Assembly: GCA_024233135.1 (NCBI GenBank)
Contig: JACKPZ010000021.1
Location: 7,860 to 71,859 of the forward strand
Reading direction: 5' to 3'
Source: Akkermansiaceae bacterium
Lineage (GTDB): Bacteria; Verrucomicrobiota; Verrucomicrobiia; Verrucomicrobiales; Akkermansiaceae
DNA: 64,000 nucleotides
Each line of letters begins with the position of its first letter. Position 1 is the stretch's first letter. Of this stretch, positions 34,490 through 42,192 are shown one piece after another. The position numbers and the translations under genes were made by a program. The notes beneath the pieces were generated by a model. The model saw nothing but the letters and a program-made list of their open reading frames with translations. It had not been told where the DNA came from and searched no databases.

Positions 34490-35416
34490 TCAACCAAGGG
34501 TTTCGACCGCTTTTTCGAGGCTATGGAGATCCTCGACGGAATGCACCACCGCGTCTTTGTGGATCTTGGCGACGAGGCCGGCGAGCACCTTGCCGGGGCC
34601 GAGTTCGAGGAAGGTGGTGTGGCCCATTTCGACGAGCTTCTGGATCGATGCGGTCCAGCGGACGGAGCCGGTGACTTGCTTCTCGAGCATCGAGCGGATC
34701 TCGGCCGCGTCGGACACCACGCTGGCGGCGTAGTTGCAGACGACGGGCATGGTGGGGGTGGCAAGTTCGACGGCGGCGAGCTCGGCGGCGAGTTTGTCCT
34801 GCGCGCTTTGCATGAGGCGCGAGTGGTAGGCGCCGGCGACGTTCAGTTTGATGGCGCGGCGGATGCCGAAGTCCTTGGCTTTTTCGACCGCCTTGTCGAT
34901 GCCTTCGACGGTGCCGGAGAGCACGATCTGGCCGGGCGCGTTGTAGTTCGCCACATCGACGTCCGCTTCCTTGGCGAGGGCCTGGACTTGTTCTTCATCG
35001 CCACCGATGAGGGCAGCCATCGAACCTTGGGTGGCATTGCAGGCCTCTTCCATGAAGGCGCCGCGTTTGCCGACGAGTTGCAGGCCGGTTTCCATCGAAA
35101 AGGTGCCGGCGGCGGCGTGGGCGGTGAACTCGCCGAGCGAAAGCCCCGCGGCGGCGACGGGTTCGAGAGTGGGCACACGCTCGCGGATGAGCGCGAGGGC
35201 CATCAGGCCGTGGAGATAAAGCGCGGGCTGGCAGCGGGATGTCTTGGTGAGTTCCTCGTCCGGCCCTTCGAACATGATTTCGGAGAGGCCGAAACCGAGT
35301 GCCTTGTCGGCCTGAAGAGCCATCTCGCGACAAATCGCGGAGTGCTCGAAGAAATCCTTGCCCATGCCCGTTTTCTGGGCGCCTTGTCCGGAGAAGAGGA
35401 GAACGATCTGGCTCAT
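34490..35416 (-). CDS. fabD: Malonyl-CoA--ACP transacylase
   Basis: The 308-residue enzyme moves malonyl groups from CoA to acyl carrier protein in fatty acid synthesis. It begins with IVLLFSGQGAQ, has the nucleophile Ser93 in GLSLGEFTA, the partner His in GAYHSRLM near residue 200 and ELGPGKVL near the C-terminus. Normal length. Other fab genes are not adjacent. The ATG at 35416 is chosen over a longer frame with no family similarity. Confidence 0.97.
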   Translation of the reverse strand: MSQIVLLFSGQGAQKTGMGKDFFEHSAICREMALQADKALGFGLSEIMFEGPDEELTKTSRCQPALYLHGLMALALIRERVPTLEPVAAAGLSLGEFTAHAAAGTFSMETGLQLVGKRGAFMEEACNATQGSMAALIGGDEEQVQALAKEADVDVANYNAPGQIVLSGTVEGIDKAVEKAKDFGIRRAIKLNVAGAYHSRLMQSAQDKLAAELAAVELATPTMPVVCNYAASVVSDAAEIRSMLEKQVTGSVRWTASIQKLVEMGHTTFLELGPGKVLAGLVAKIHKDAVVHSVEDLHSLEKAVETLG

Positions 35417-35530
35417 GTCGGGAGGCTGCTTAGGGCCTGCACGTGGTTGTGAAAAGAGGAAATGAGGAGACAACCGGGGCGCGTCGGCGGGGTTGGATCT
35501 CCGGACATGTCATTGCAAACCCATGGAATC

Positions 35531-36226
35531 ATGAAAACGAAAGCACATCGCATCGCTGCTCTGTTGGGAGTCATCACATTGGTAGGGACAGGAGCCCGGC
35601 TCGCCGCGCAACCGGAACAAGGCCGCCCGCCAACCGGGCGCGACTTGTCCGTGAGACAAGAGGAGGCGATCAAAAAGGATGTCCGGATGGCTCTGGAGGC
35701 TGAAACCCTGAGGCGCGACGGCAAGCCCGGCGAGGCGCGGGAGGTTGAGTCCGCCCGTCGCCCTGGAGCGGCTCGCGAGGCGAGAGTGGCCGAGTTCAGG
35801 AGATTGGTCGCCGGTGAACCCGGCAGGCCCGGCGCGGCAAGGGAATCCACACCGGAAGCCGGGAAGATCGAACACCTGCAACAAGCCGCGCGCCACCTCG
35901 AAGCCGCGGGTTTCCGCGAGCAATCGGAGCGGGTTCGCAGGGTGGTCGCCGAGATGACGGCCGCGCAGCATGCCAAGGAGAGGAAGGTGAAGCAGCTTCG
36001 AGAAATGGAACGGGCTCCGAAGGTCGATCGACCGGATGGTCCGCCGCCGTTCGTCGTGGAGATGCAGCGCGAACTCACGAGTCTGCGCGGCGAGATCACG
36101 GAGCTGCGGCAGGCCCTGCGCAAGCTGAACGCGAAGATCGACGAGCAAGCCAAACCGGTGGCCAAATCGAAGAAGAAGGATCGCCCCGCGAAGAAGAACA
36201 AGAAGCGCGAGACCAAGGAAGGCTGA
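35531..36226 (+). CDS. Secreted coiled-coil protein with Lys-rich tail
   Basis: The 231-residue exported protein has a signal peptide (MKTKAHRIAALLGVITLVGT, cleavage near AAQ at residue 26). The mature part is strongly helical and charged, with a heptad-like coiled coil at about 110-145 and another at 175-210 (RELTSLRGEITELRQAL), and it ends in a Lys-rich segment (KSKKKDRPAKKNKKR). No family is recognised. It could be a periplasmic structural or binding protein, but this is a guess. ATG 35507 in the same frame would also be possible but weakens the signal peptide. Confidence 0.72.
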   Translation: MKTKAHRIAALLGVITLVGTGARLAAQPEQGRPPTGRDLSVRQEEAIKKDVRMALEAETLRRDGKPGEAREVESARRPGAAREARVAEFRRLVAGEPGRPGAARESTPEAGKIEHLQQAARHLEAAGFREQSERVRRVVAEMTAAQHAKERKVKQLREMERAPKVDRPDGPPPFVVEMQRELTSLRGEITELRQALRKLNAKIDEQAKPVAKSKKKDRPAKKNKKRETKEG

Positions 36227-36244
36227 GCGTTTCCCATCCACAAG

Positions 36245-36281
36245 AAAGGCGCGGAGGATTGTCCACCGCGCCTTTTGTTTT
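36245..36281 (+). terminator. Rho-independent terminator after the coiled-coil gene
   Basis: A 10-bp stem AAAGGCGCGG/CCGCGCCTTT (36245-36254 with 36266-36275) with an 11-base loop is followed by TTGTTTT. It lies between two convergent genes. On the minus strand the tail is weaker (TTTCTTG), so it may act in both directions. Confidence 0.85.
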
Positions 36282-36300
36282 GGGAATGGATCGCTCGGGA

Positions 36301-37785
36301 TCAGGAAACCACTTCGAGCGGCTTGGTGGTCTTCCAGTTTCCGCGGGTGAAATCGGGGAAGTCCTGGGGCATGCCGTCCTCCGCGACCGACTTGCGGGAC
36401 AGCGGGGTGACGGCCGACCAGAAGGCGCCTTCATACACGTTTTGGTCGAGCGGCAGCCCTTCGCGCAGGCACTCGATGGCGCGGAAGTTCATGATCGCGT
36501 CCATGCCGCCGTGGCCGCCGTGTTTCGAGGCGATGCTTTCCATCCGCTTGAAGAGCGGGTGGTCGAAGACCTCGTAGAATGCGTTGTATCCGCCGCCCTC
36601 GATCCACGAGTGGTAGTTCGAGTGCTGGCCGGGTTTGTCTTCCGGGAGGTTGAGCAGTTTCCTGAGTTCCGGCGTGGCGGTCTTGTAGGTGTAGTCGAGC
36701 GCGAGTCGGTTGGGGAAGCCGGCGCCGGTGCCGCGCGTGCCTTGGATCAGATTGTGGCGGCTGTACGGGCGCGGGCTGCTTTCGTCCCATTGCACCATGA
36801 TCGTGCGGCCTAGCGTCGTCTTGATGATCGAGGTGCTCATGTCACCGCCCTTCGAAAAGTCGAGCTTCGCCGACTTTGAATCCGGGCCGATCACCTCCTT
36901 GGCGTAGAGTTCGTGGTTTCTCGCCGGCGACGAGAAGGAAACGAGGCGGCGGAAATTGTCCTCGGTGCGGGCGAGGTTCATGTATTGGGCCACCGGGCCC
37001 AAGCCGTGGGTCGGATAGAGGTTTCCGTTTTCGTTCGCCCAGTGGAGCGTGCGCCAGGATCCGGTGCCGCGACCGCGCTCGTATTCGTTCATCTGGCCGC
37101 GCAACTCGTGGATGTAGGCGGCCTCGCCATGCAGCAGCTCACCGAAAACACCTTGGCGGCACATGTTGAGGAACATCAACTCGTCGCGGCCGTAGTTGAC
37201 GTTCTCGATCATCATGCAGTGGCGCTTCGTCGACTCCGAGGTGTCGATGATCTTCCACAGGTCCTCGAGCGATGTTGCCATGGGCACCTCGACGAAGGCA
37301 TGGGCGCCGGCGTTCATGCAATCGATGGCCATCGGCGCGTGCCATTCCCACGGGGTGGCGATCCAGACGGCGTCCGGCTTCGTCTCCGCGAGCATCTTGC
37401 GGTAAGCGTATTTGTCGCCGGAGTAGGTTTTGACATTCTTGTGGCGCTCGCCGTCGGTATCGAGAACCTTCTTTTTCCAGCGTTGGCAGGCGTCGTCATA
37501 CAAGTCGCAGATTCCGACGAACTCGGTGCCTTCCGCGGCGGCGGCATGGGACAGGTGGGTCGGTCCGCGGGCGCCGACACCGATGATGGCGACTTTGACT
37601 TTGTCGAGTTTCGGCGCGGCGAACCCACCCATGTAGGTGGCGCCGGAGGGGCGGTTGCCGCCGGAACCGCTTTGCGCGGAAACCATCGATGGAAGAGCGG
37701 CGAAACCGGCGGAGAAACCGCCGAGGGCCTTGAGGAAATTGCGGCGGGCGAATGGAGACGGATCGGGTGTGGAGTCGGATTTCAT
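36301..37785 (-). CDS. Tat-exported GH109-type Gfo/Idh/MocA protein
   Basis: The 494-residue protein has a twin-arginine signal (FARRNFLKALGGFSAG) and a Gfo/Idh/MocA Rossmann domain with VAIIGVGARGPTH for NAD(H). The stretches NLYPTHGLGPVAQYMN and KHGGHGGMDAIM are typical of glycoside hydrolase family 109, whose founder is an NAD-dependent alpha-N-acetylgalactosaminidase. It may therefore remove GalNAc from glycans in the periplasm, with NAD bound tightly before export. The substrate is inferred from the family. The ATG at 37785 keeps the Tat signal near the N-terminus. Confidence 0.88.
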   Translation of the reverse strand: MKSDSTPDPSPFARRNFLKALGGFSAGFAALPSMVSAQSGSGGNRPSGATYMGGFAAPKLDKVKVAIIGVGARGPTHLSHAAAAEGTEFVGICDLYDDACQRWKKKVLDTDGERHKNVKTYSGDKYAYRKMLAETKPDAVWIATPWEWHAPMAIDCMNAGAHAFVEVPMATSLEDLWKIIDTSESTKRHCMMIENVNYGRDELMFLNMCRQGVFGELLHGEAAYIHELRGQMNEYERGRGTGSWRTLHWANENGNLYPTHGLGPVAQYMNLARTEDNFRRLVSFSSPARNHELYAKEVIGPDSKSAKLDFSKGGDMSTSIIKTTLGRTIMVQWDESSPRPYSRHNLIQGTRGTGAGFPNRLALDYTYKTATPELRKLLNLPEDKPGQHSNYHSWIEGGGYNAFYEVFDHPLFKRMESIASKHGGHGGMDAIMNFRAIECLREGLPLDQNVYEGAFWSAVTPLSRKSVAEDGMPQDFPDFTRGNWKTTKPLEVVS

Positions 37786-37883
37786 ACGGATCACAAACAA
37801 ATACCGGGCGACGCTGGCTGATTTTTCGGCCAATGCAATCCCGGAGGACCGGAATCCTGCGTTTCCACGTCCGTCAAGAGGGC

Positions 37884-37912
37884 TTGCGGACGAGGGCTTT
37901 CGAGGCTAAGGC
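37884..37912 (+). promoter_or_regulatory. Candidate promoter of the glutaredoxin-like gene
   Basis: TTGCGG (37884-37889), 17 bases and TAAGGC (37907-37912), then TGCC and 24 bases to the ATG. It lies in the 151-base intergenic region between two divergent genes and fits the recurrent pattern. Confidence 0.45.
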
Positions 37913-37936
37913 TGCCAGCGAACTTGACCGATACCC

Positions 37937-38308
37937 ATGAGCGACCCATCACCGAACATCACCGCCTATCTCAAGACCTTCTGCGGATGGAGCGAGGGCG
38001 TCCGCGCCATCATGCGCAAATACAGTCTCGAATTCCAAGAGAAGGACATCATCAAGAATCCCGCGTTTCGTTGGGAAATGGAACAGCGCAGCGGTCAACC
38101 GCTCTCGCCCTGTGTGGAAATCAACGGCCACATGCTTGCCGACGTGAGCGGTGAGGAGGTCGAGCGGTGGATGATCGAGAACGGCGTGGTCTCCGCCAAT
38201 GACAGCAGGCCTGACGCGCCAATCAACGCCGCCTGCACCGATGAACAGCATGAGGCGATGGCGATGGGCCGCATGCCCGTCCCTGGCAAGATCAAGTTTC
38301 TCGATTGA
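37937..38308 (+). CDS. Glutaredoxin-like thioredoxin-fold protein
   Basis: The 123-residue protein has a thioredoxin fold with the active-site stretch YLKTFCGWSEGV. Cys16 is followed by Gly-Trp-Ser, like the monothiol CGFS glutaredoxins that carry iron-sulfur clusters. The usual cis-Pro segment reads LSPCVEINGH, with an extra Cys59 directly after the proline. The last 40 residues (DSRPDAPINAACTDEQHEAM...) form an added tail with a third Cys. It may be a glutathione- or cluster-binding protein. This is inferred. It precedes the sigma factor operon by about 70 bases. Confidence 0.75.
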   Translation: MSDPSPNITAYLKTFCGWSEGVRAIMRKYSLEFQEKDIIKNPAFRWEMEQRSGQPLSPCVEINGHMLADVSGEEVERWMIENGVVSANDSRPDAPINAACTDEQHEAMAMGRMPVPGKIKFLD

Positions 38309-38377
38309 TCGCCGGAAATCGCTGCGTTCGTGAAATCTGGAGACAAAACGCCGCAACCGGGGCATTATCCACACCAG

Positions 38378-38908
38378 ATGGCGCAATCACCTGCGGGAAA
38401 ATGGAAACAGTGGCTGGCCGAGAATGGCCCGCGGCTGCTTCTTTTCGCCCGCGGCTGGGCTCCAACCCGTGAGGACGCCGAGGACTTGGTGCAGGAGGCC
38501 ATCGTGCGGATGTGGAACCACCAGCAGCAGCACGGTGCCGAACCGCCGGATCTTCCGCTCGTGTTCTCCACCATCCGATTCTGCGGACTCAACCACCACC
38601 GCAGCGAGACCCGGCGCCGCAAGCGCGAGGAGTCCGTGATCTACCTCAATGATTTTCAGGACGTTTGGCTCGATCCGGTTCTGGAGGACGATGAGGAGGC
38701 GATGATTCTCCGCAAGGCCATTGAAAAACTGAGTTCGAAACTCCGCGAAGTGGTTGTCCTTAAATTCTGGGGCGGTCTGACCTTCCTCCAGATTTCCGAA
38801 ACCCTCGCCATTTCCCCGAACACCGCCGCATCCCGTTACCGCTACGCGCTCGAACAACTGGCGCACGAACTGCGCCGCATCAAGGAGGACCGCCATGCAA
38901 CATCTTGA
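38378..38908 (+). CDS. ECF-type RNA polymerase sigma factor
   Basis: The 176-residue protein shows sigma-70 region 2 (EDAEDLVQEAIVRMW, about 30-60) and region 4 with a helix-turn-helix (LREVVVLKFWGGLTFLQIS...SPNTAASRYRYALEQL, about 120-165). It should direct RNA polymerase to a small regulon. The next gene overlaps it by 14 bases and encodes a membrane-spanning protein in the usual anti-sigma position, and a PDZ protein follows. The ATG at 38378 was preferred to a GTG at 38330. The signal it responds to is unknown. Confidence 0.9.
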   Translation: MAQSPAGKWKQWLAENGPRLLLFARGWAPTREDAEDLVQEAIVRMWNHQQQHGAEPPDLPLVFSTIRFCGLNHHRSETRRRKREESVIYLNDFQDVWLDPVLEDDEEAMILRKAIEKLSSKLREVVVLKFWGGLTFLQISETLAISPNTAASRYRYALEQLAHELRRIKEDRHATS

Positions 38909-39365
38909 ATCCGTGGAAGACATCCTCGGGCGTCTGATGCCTCCGGCGCTCAGCCAATCGTGCGAGGAGGAAATCGGCGAGTTGCTCGAAGAGTTCGCCG
39001 CCGAGTCCGTGGTGCCGTTGTCCGCCGCCAGGACTTCGAGTCCGGTGTTCCGCTGGTGGGCCGGTGGGATCGCCGCCGCAGGGGCCGCGGCCGCGTTCGT
39101 GATCCCGGCGCTGTCCGGCACGGGTGGTCAGGTTGTTTCCGCGGATCCTCCGCCTCGGGCGGACGTCGTTCTCGTGAGCGAGAGCAGGCGCGTGGAATCC
39201 GTTTGGGACGAGGGCTTGCAAGACATCGGTGACGGCGCGGCGATGCGTGCGACCCGGCTCAGCCTGGTGGAGGAGAGCACTCTTTTCGACGAGGAGACGG
39301 GGCTTGAGGTCCGGATCTCCGAGCCGCGTGAGGAAGTAATGCTCATGCCTGTCAGCGCCTTCTGA
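38895..39365 (+). CDS. Putative membrane-bound anti-sigma factor
   Basis: The 156-residue protein has a short acidic cytoplasmic N-terminus (residues 1-50), one transmembrane helix (about 53-73, GGIAAAGAAAAFVIPAL), and a periplasmic C-terminus with no recognised domain. It starts inside the end of the sigma gene, which implies translational coupling and is the normal place for an anti-sigma factor. No zinc-binding HxxxCxxC motif is present. The assignment rests on position and topology only. Confidence 0.65.
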   Translation: MQHLESVEDILGRLMPPALSQSCEEEIGELLEEFAAESVVPLSAARTSSPVFRWWAGGIAAAGAAAAFVIPALSGTGGQVVSADPPPRADVVLVSESRRVESVWDEGLQDIGDGAAMRATRLSLVEESTLFDEETGLEVRISEPREEVMLMPVSAF

Positions 39366-39369
39366 TTCC

Positions 39370-40152
39370 ATGAACTTTCGTTTCGTACTTCCATGGATGC
39401 TGCTGCCGGCGCTTTGGCTGCCCGTGATGTCGGAGCCGGAGCGGGAAAGCGGGCCGCGCCCCGGCGTCAAGTTTCACGGCTGGCCGCTCCGTCCGCCCAA
39501 GGTTTGGATGGGTCTCCGGGTCAACAAACCCGAGGAGTCGACCGCCGCACAAATTCCGGACCTGCCCGACGGAGTCGGGTTTGTGGTCTCGAAAATTGAC
39601 GAGGGGGGACCCGCGGAGACAGCCGGTTTGCAAAAGCTTGATGTGATCTGGAAATTCGATGACCAGATGCTGGTCAACGAATCCCAGTTGTTCGTGTTGT
39701 TGCGGCTGAAATCTCCAGGCGACGAGGTGACGCTGTCCGCATTCCGCGCTGGGAAGCCGTTTGATGCCACTCTCAAACTGGCCAAGGCTCCCGAACGGCC
39801 TCATGGCTCCCACGGTGATCTGATGGATCAAGCGATCTTTCCGGGGGAATGCGGACTGCCGACGAGCATTGTGGACCGGTTGCAGAAAACCGCTTCCTAT
39901 CAGCGTGAGAACGGCAAAGCGGTGGTCAAAGTCGCGGGTGACGCCTATCGCCTCACCATCACCGATTCGAAAGAGGCTGTGATTCACGAAAGCGACATCC
40001 CGAAGGACGGCAAGATCAGGGACGTGCCCCGCGAATGGATTCGGATCGCGTATGCATTGCGTCGCGGACTGGATCACGCGCTCGAGAGTGCTCCTGAAGA
40101 CCCGCGCCAGCCACGCCCGCGGGTGGTGGCTCCATCAGAAAAGCGCCCCTGA
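39370..40152 (+). CDS. Exported PDZ protein of the sigma-factor operon
   Basis: The 260-residue protein has a signal peptide (NFRFVLPWMLLPALWLPVMS) and one PDZ domain (about 48-140, KIDEGGPAETAGLQKLDVIW). The rest (about 150-260) shows no catalytic motif. It begins four bases after the anti-sigma gene, so the three genes form one operon. PDZ proteins often sense misfolded outer-membrane proteins and pass that on to an anti-sigma factor, so it may be the sensor of this system. That is inference. Confidence 0.75.
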   Translation: MNFRFVLPWMLLPALWLPVMSEPERESGPRPGVKFHGWPLRPPKVWMGLRVNKPEESTAAQIPDLPDGVGFVVSKIDEGGPAETAGLQKLDVIWKFDDQMLVNESQLFVLLRLKSPGDEVTLSAFRAGKPFDATLKLAKAPERPHGSHGDLMDQAIFPGECGLPTSIVDRLQKTASYQRENGKAVVKVAGDAYRLTITDSKEAVIHESDIPKDGKIRDVPREWIRIAYALRRGLDHALESAPEDPRQPRPRVVAPSEKRP

Positions 40153-40185
40153 GGCTGGAGTCGCGAGGATTTCCGTTGGAATGCC

Positions 40186-40214
40186 TTGCGTTTTGGAACG
40201 GGGCTTTTCATCGT
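40186..40214 (+). promoter_or_regulatory. Candidate promoter of the GreA-like gene
   Basis: TTGCGT (40186-40191), 17 bases and CATCGT (40209-40214), then CCGCCAC directly before the ATG at 40222. A weak -10 but the right spacing and the common CCGC element. Confidence 0.35.
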
Positions 40215-40221
40215 CCGCCAC

Positions 40222-42060
40222 ATGCATTCCGACGTGGCGAGGCTGGTGGAGGCCGGCCGAATCTCCGAACCGGTGGCGGCGCGCCTCGATCAATTGGCGC
40301 CCGGAAATTTCTGCGTCCACAAATCGTTCGGCGCGGGCAAGGTGATCGAGTGGGATCTTCCCGGGAAACGGGTGGTCATCGACTTCGAAAAATCATCCGG
40401 TCAGGAAATGGGACTCCAATTCGCGATCCAGAAGACCGAGTGGATCGACTCCGACGATTTCCGCGCCAAGCGCATCGAGCAGTTGGAGGAACTCCGGGCG
40501 CTTTCGAAGGAAGATCCGGTGAAGCTCATCGTCCATCTTCTGGAGAGCCACGGTGGTTCGCTCACCGGCGAAGCGATCGAACGCGAACTCGCTGGTGCCG
40601 TGGTCCCCGAGGCATCGTTCAAGAAGTGGTGGGACTCGGCGAAGAAAGCGCTTCGCGAAAGCCGCCTCGCCGTTGTGCCGCAAAAGCGTACCGAGGCGAT
40701 CGTGCTTCGTGACAAGGGCCAGAGCCCGGCCGCGGCCATGCTCGCCGATTTCGAAGCCGCCCGTGATATCAAGGGCATGATCAAGGCCTTGGAGGCGATC
40801 GCCGCCGACATCGGAGCCTTTGAAAACGACACCGCCGCGCTGGAACGTTTGCTCAAAGACATCGACGAAGGGGCCCGCAAGGCTGCCCGCGTCCAGCTCG
40901 GCCAGGCGATGCAACTTGTCGCCGCACGTGATGAAGTCATCGGTTCCGGGAAAACCCTCGAGCTCGATCCCGCCGCCGTGCGTCTATCCGATCTGATCGC
41001 CACCGCCGATGCCGAAAAACTCGCGGACGAAGCCGGTGCCCTGCCCGCCGCACGCCAACGCGCCGTGTATGAAGCGTTTCCCGTGGCGTTCGGTGACGAC
41101 TGGGTCTCCAAAGTGGTGGAGGTCTTCGACCGCGTCGGCGCGCGAGGTGTCACCGAGATCGCCAGGCTGGTCCAGGATCAGAGTCAGACTCCCGCATTGC
41201 TCGACCACCTTCGAACCGCGATCGCCCGCCGCTCGCTCGGGGCGGACGCGTTGATCTGGGTCTGCCGCGAGCGCAAAAGCGCTTCCGAGGAGGTGTTCTG
41301 CGGCGATGTCGGCGCATCGATCCTCAACCTGCTTGAGAACGATCACCTCTCCGACGGCCCGCGGAAGACATCGCGGCTCCAAAGCCTGCTTGGCGACGAC
41401 AAGAAGCTTCTCGGCGACCTGGTCTCGGCGATGGATATCAACGAAGCCCGCAATTTCTCCCGCCGACTTCTCGACTGCCCGGTTTTCGGCGACCTCGAAC
41501 GGAAGTCGCTCATGGCTCGCATCATCAAGGTGCGCCCGGAAACCGCGGAACTCGTGAGCGGCTCGAACCAGAAACGTCAGGAGACCCTGCTTGTCTCATG
41601 GGAGAGTCTCGAAAAGAAGAAAGCCGAGCTCGACGACATCATCCGCAACAAGATTCCGCAGAACCGCGAGGACATCAAGATCGCCAAGTCCTACGGGGAT
41701 CTTCGCGAAAACTTCGAATACAAGTCCGCCAAGGACATGGAGAAATATCTCTCCCACCGCCGCAACGCGCTCGACAAGGAGATCCACAACGCCCGCGGCA
41801 CTGATTTCAAAGGCTCCGATGCTTCCAAGGTGAACATCGGAACCATCGTCGAGCTTGAGGACGAAAGTGGCAAAACCACGGAAGTCACCGTTCTCGGCGC
41901 GTGGGATTCCGAACCCGAGAAGAAAATCGTTTCCTATCTTTCCGAGGTCGGAAAAGCCCTCGTCGGCCGCGCCCCCGGCGAAACCACCGAAGTCCGCGAC
42001 GAGGCGACCGAGGTTCTCCGCACCGTGACGGTCCGTTCCGTCCGCCCCTTCAACCCCTGA
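40222..42060 (+). CDS. Oversized GreA/GreB-type transcription elongation factor
   Basis: The 612-residue protein ends in a GreA-like domain (about 448-612). The coiled-coil tip has SYGDLRENFEYKSAKD, keeping the Asp and Glu that coordinate the catalytic Mg2+ for transcript cleavage, and the C-terminal part (VNIGTIVELED...SYLSEVGKALVGRAPGE) matches the RNA polymerase-binding domain. Normal GreA has about 160 residues, so 450 are extra. The first 90 (HKSFGAGKVIEWDLPGK) look like a CarD/Tudor-type module; the middle is helical and unrecognised. Chlamydial GreA is similarly oversized, so this may be a PVC-group form. It likely rescues stalled RNA polymerase. Confidence 0.88.
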   Translation: MHSDVARLVEAGRISEPVAARLDQLAPGNFCVHKSFGAGKVIEWDLPGKRVVIDFEKSSGQEMGLQFAIQKTEWIDSDDFRAKRIEQLEELRALSKEDPVKLIVHLLESHGGSLTGEAIERELAGAVVPEASFKKWWDSAKKALRESRLAVVPQKRTEAIVLRDKGQSPAAAMLADFEAARDIKGMIKALEAIAADIGAFENDTAALERLLKDIDEGARKAARVQLGQAMQLVAARDEVIGSGKTLELDPAAVRLSDLIATADAEKLADEAGALPAARQRAVYEAFPVAFGDDWVSKVVEVFDRVGARGVTEIARLVQDQSQTPALLDHLRTAIARRSLGADALIWVCRERKSASEEVFCGDVGASILNLLENDHLSDGPRKTSRLQSLLGDDKKLLGDLVSAMDINEARNFSRRLLDCPVFGDLERKSLMARIIKVRPETAELVSGSNQKRQETLLVSWESLEKKKAELDDIIRNKIPQNREDIKIAKSYGDLRENFEYKSAKDMEKYLSHRRNALDKEIHNARGTDFKGSDASKVNIGTIVELEDESGKTTEVTVLGAWDSEPEKKIVSYLSEVGKALVGRAPGETTEVRDEATEVLRTVTVRSVRPFNP

Positions 42061-42192
42061 GCCGGATTCCGCCCCCCGGGGCGGGCACCGGTCGGATTTT
42101 GCGCAATTCTCTTCGTTTCACCCTCCGCACTTGCGTTCCCTCCGGTCTTCGGGCCACGAAGCCGCCCGCATCTCCCATACAGCAAGCAAACC

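Noticed and set aside
42069..42084. GC hairpin CCGCCCC-CC-GGGGCGG between the GreA-like gene and eno as a terminator
   Set aside because: The loop is only two bases and no T-run follows, so it is not a convincing terminator.
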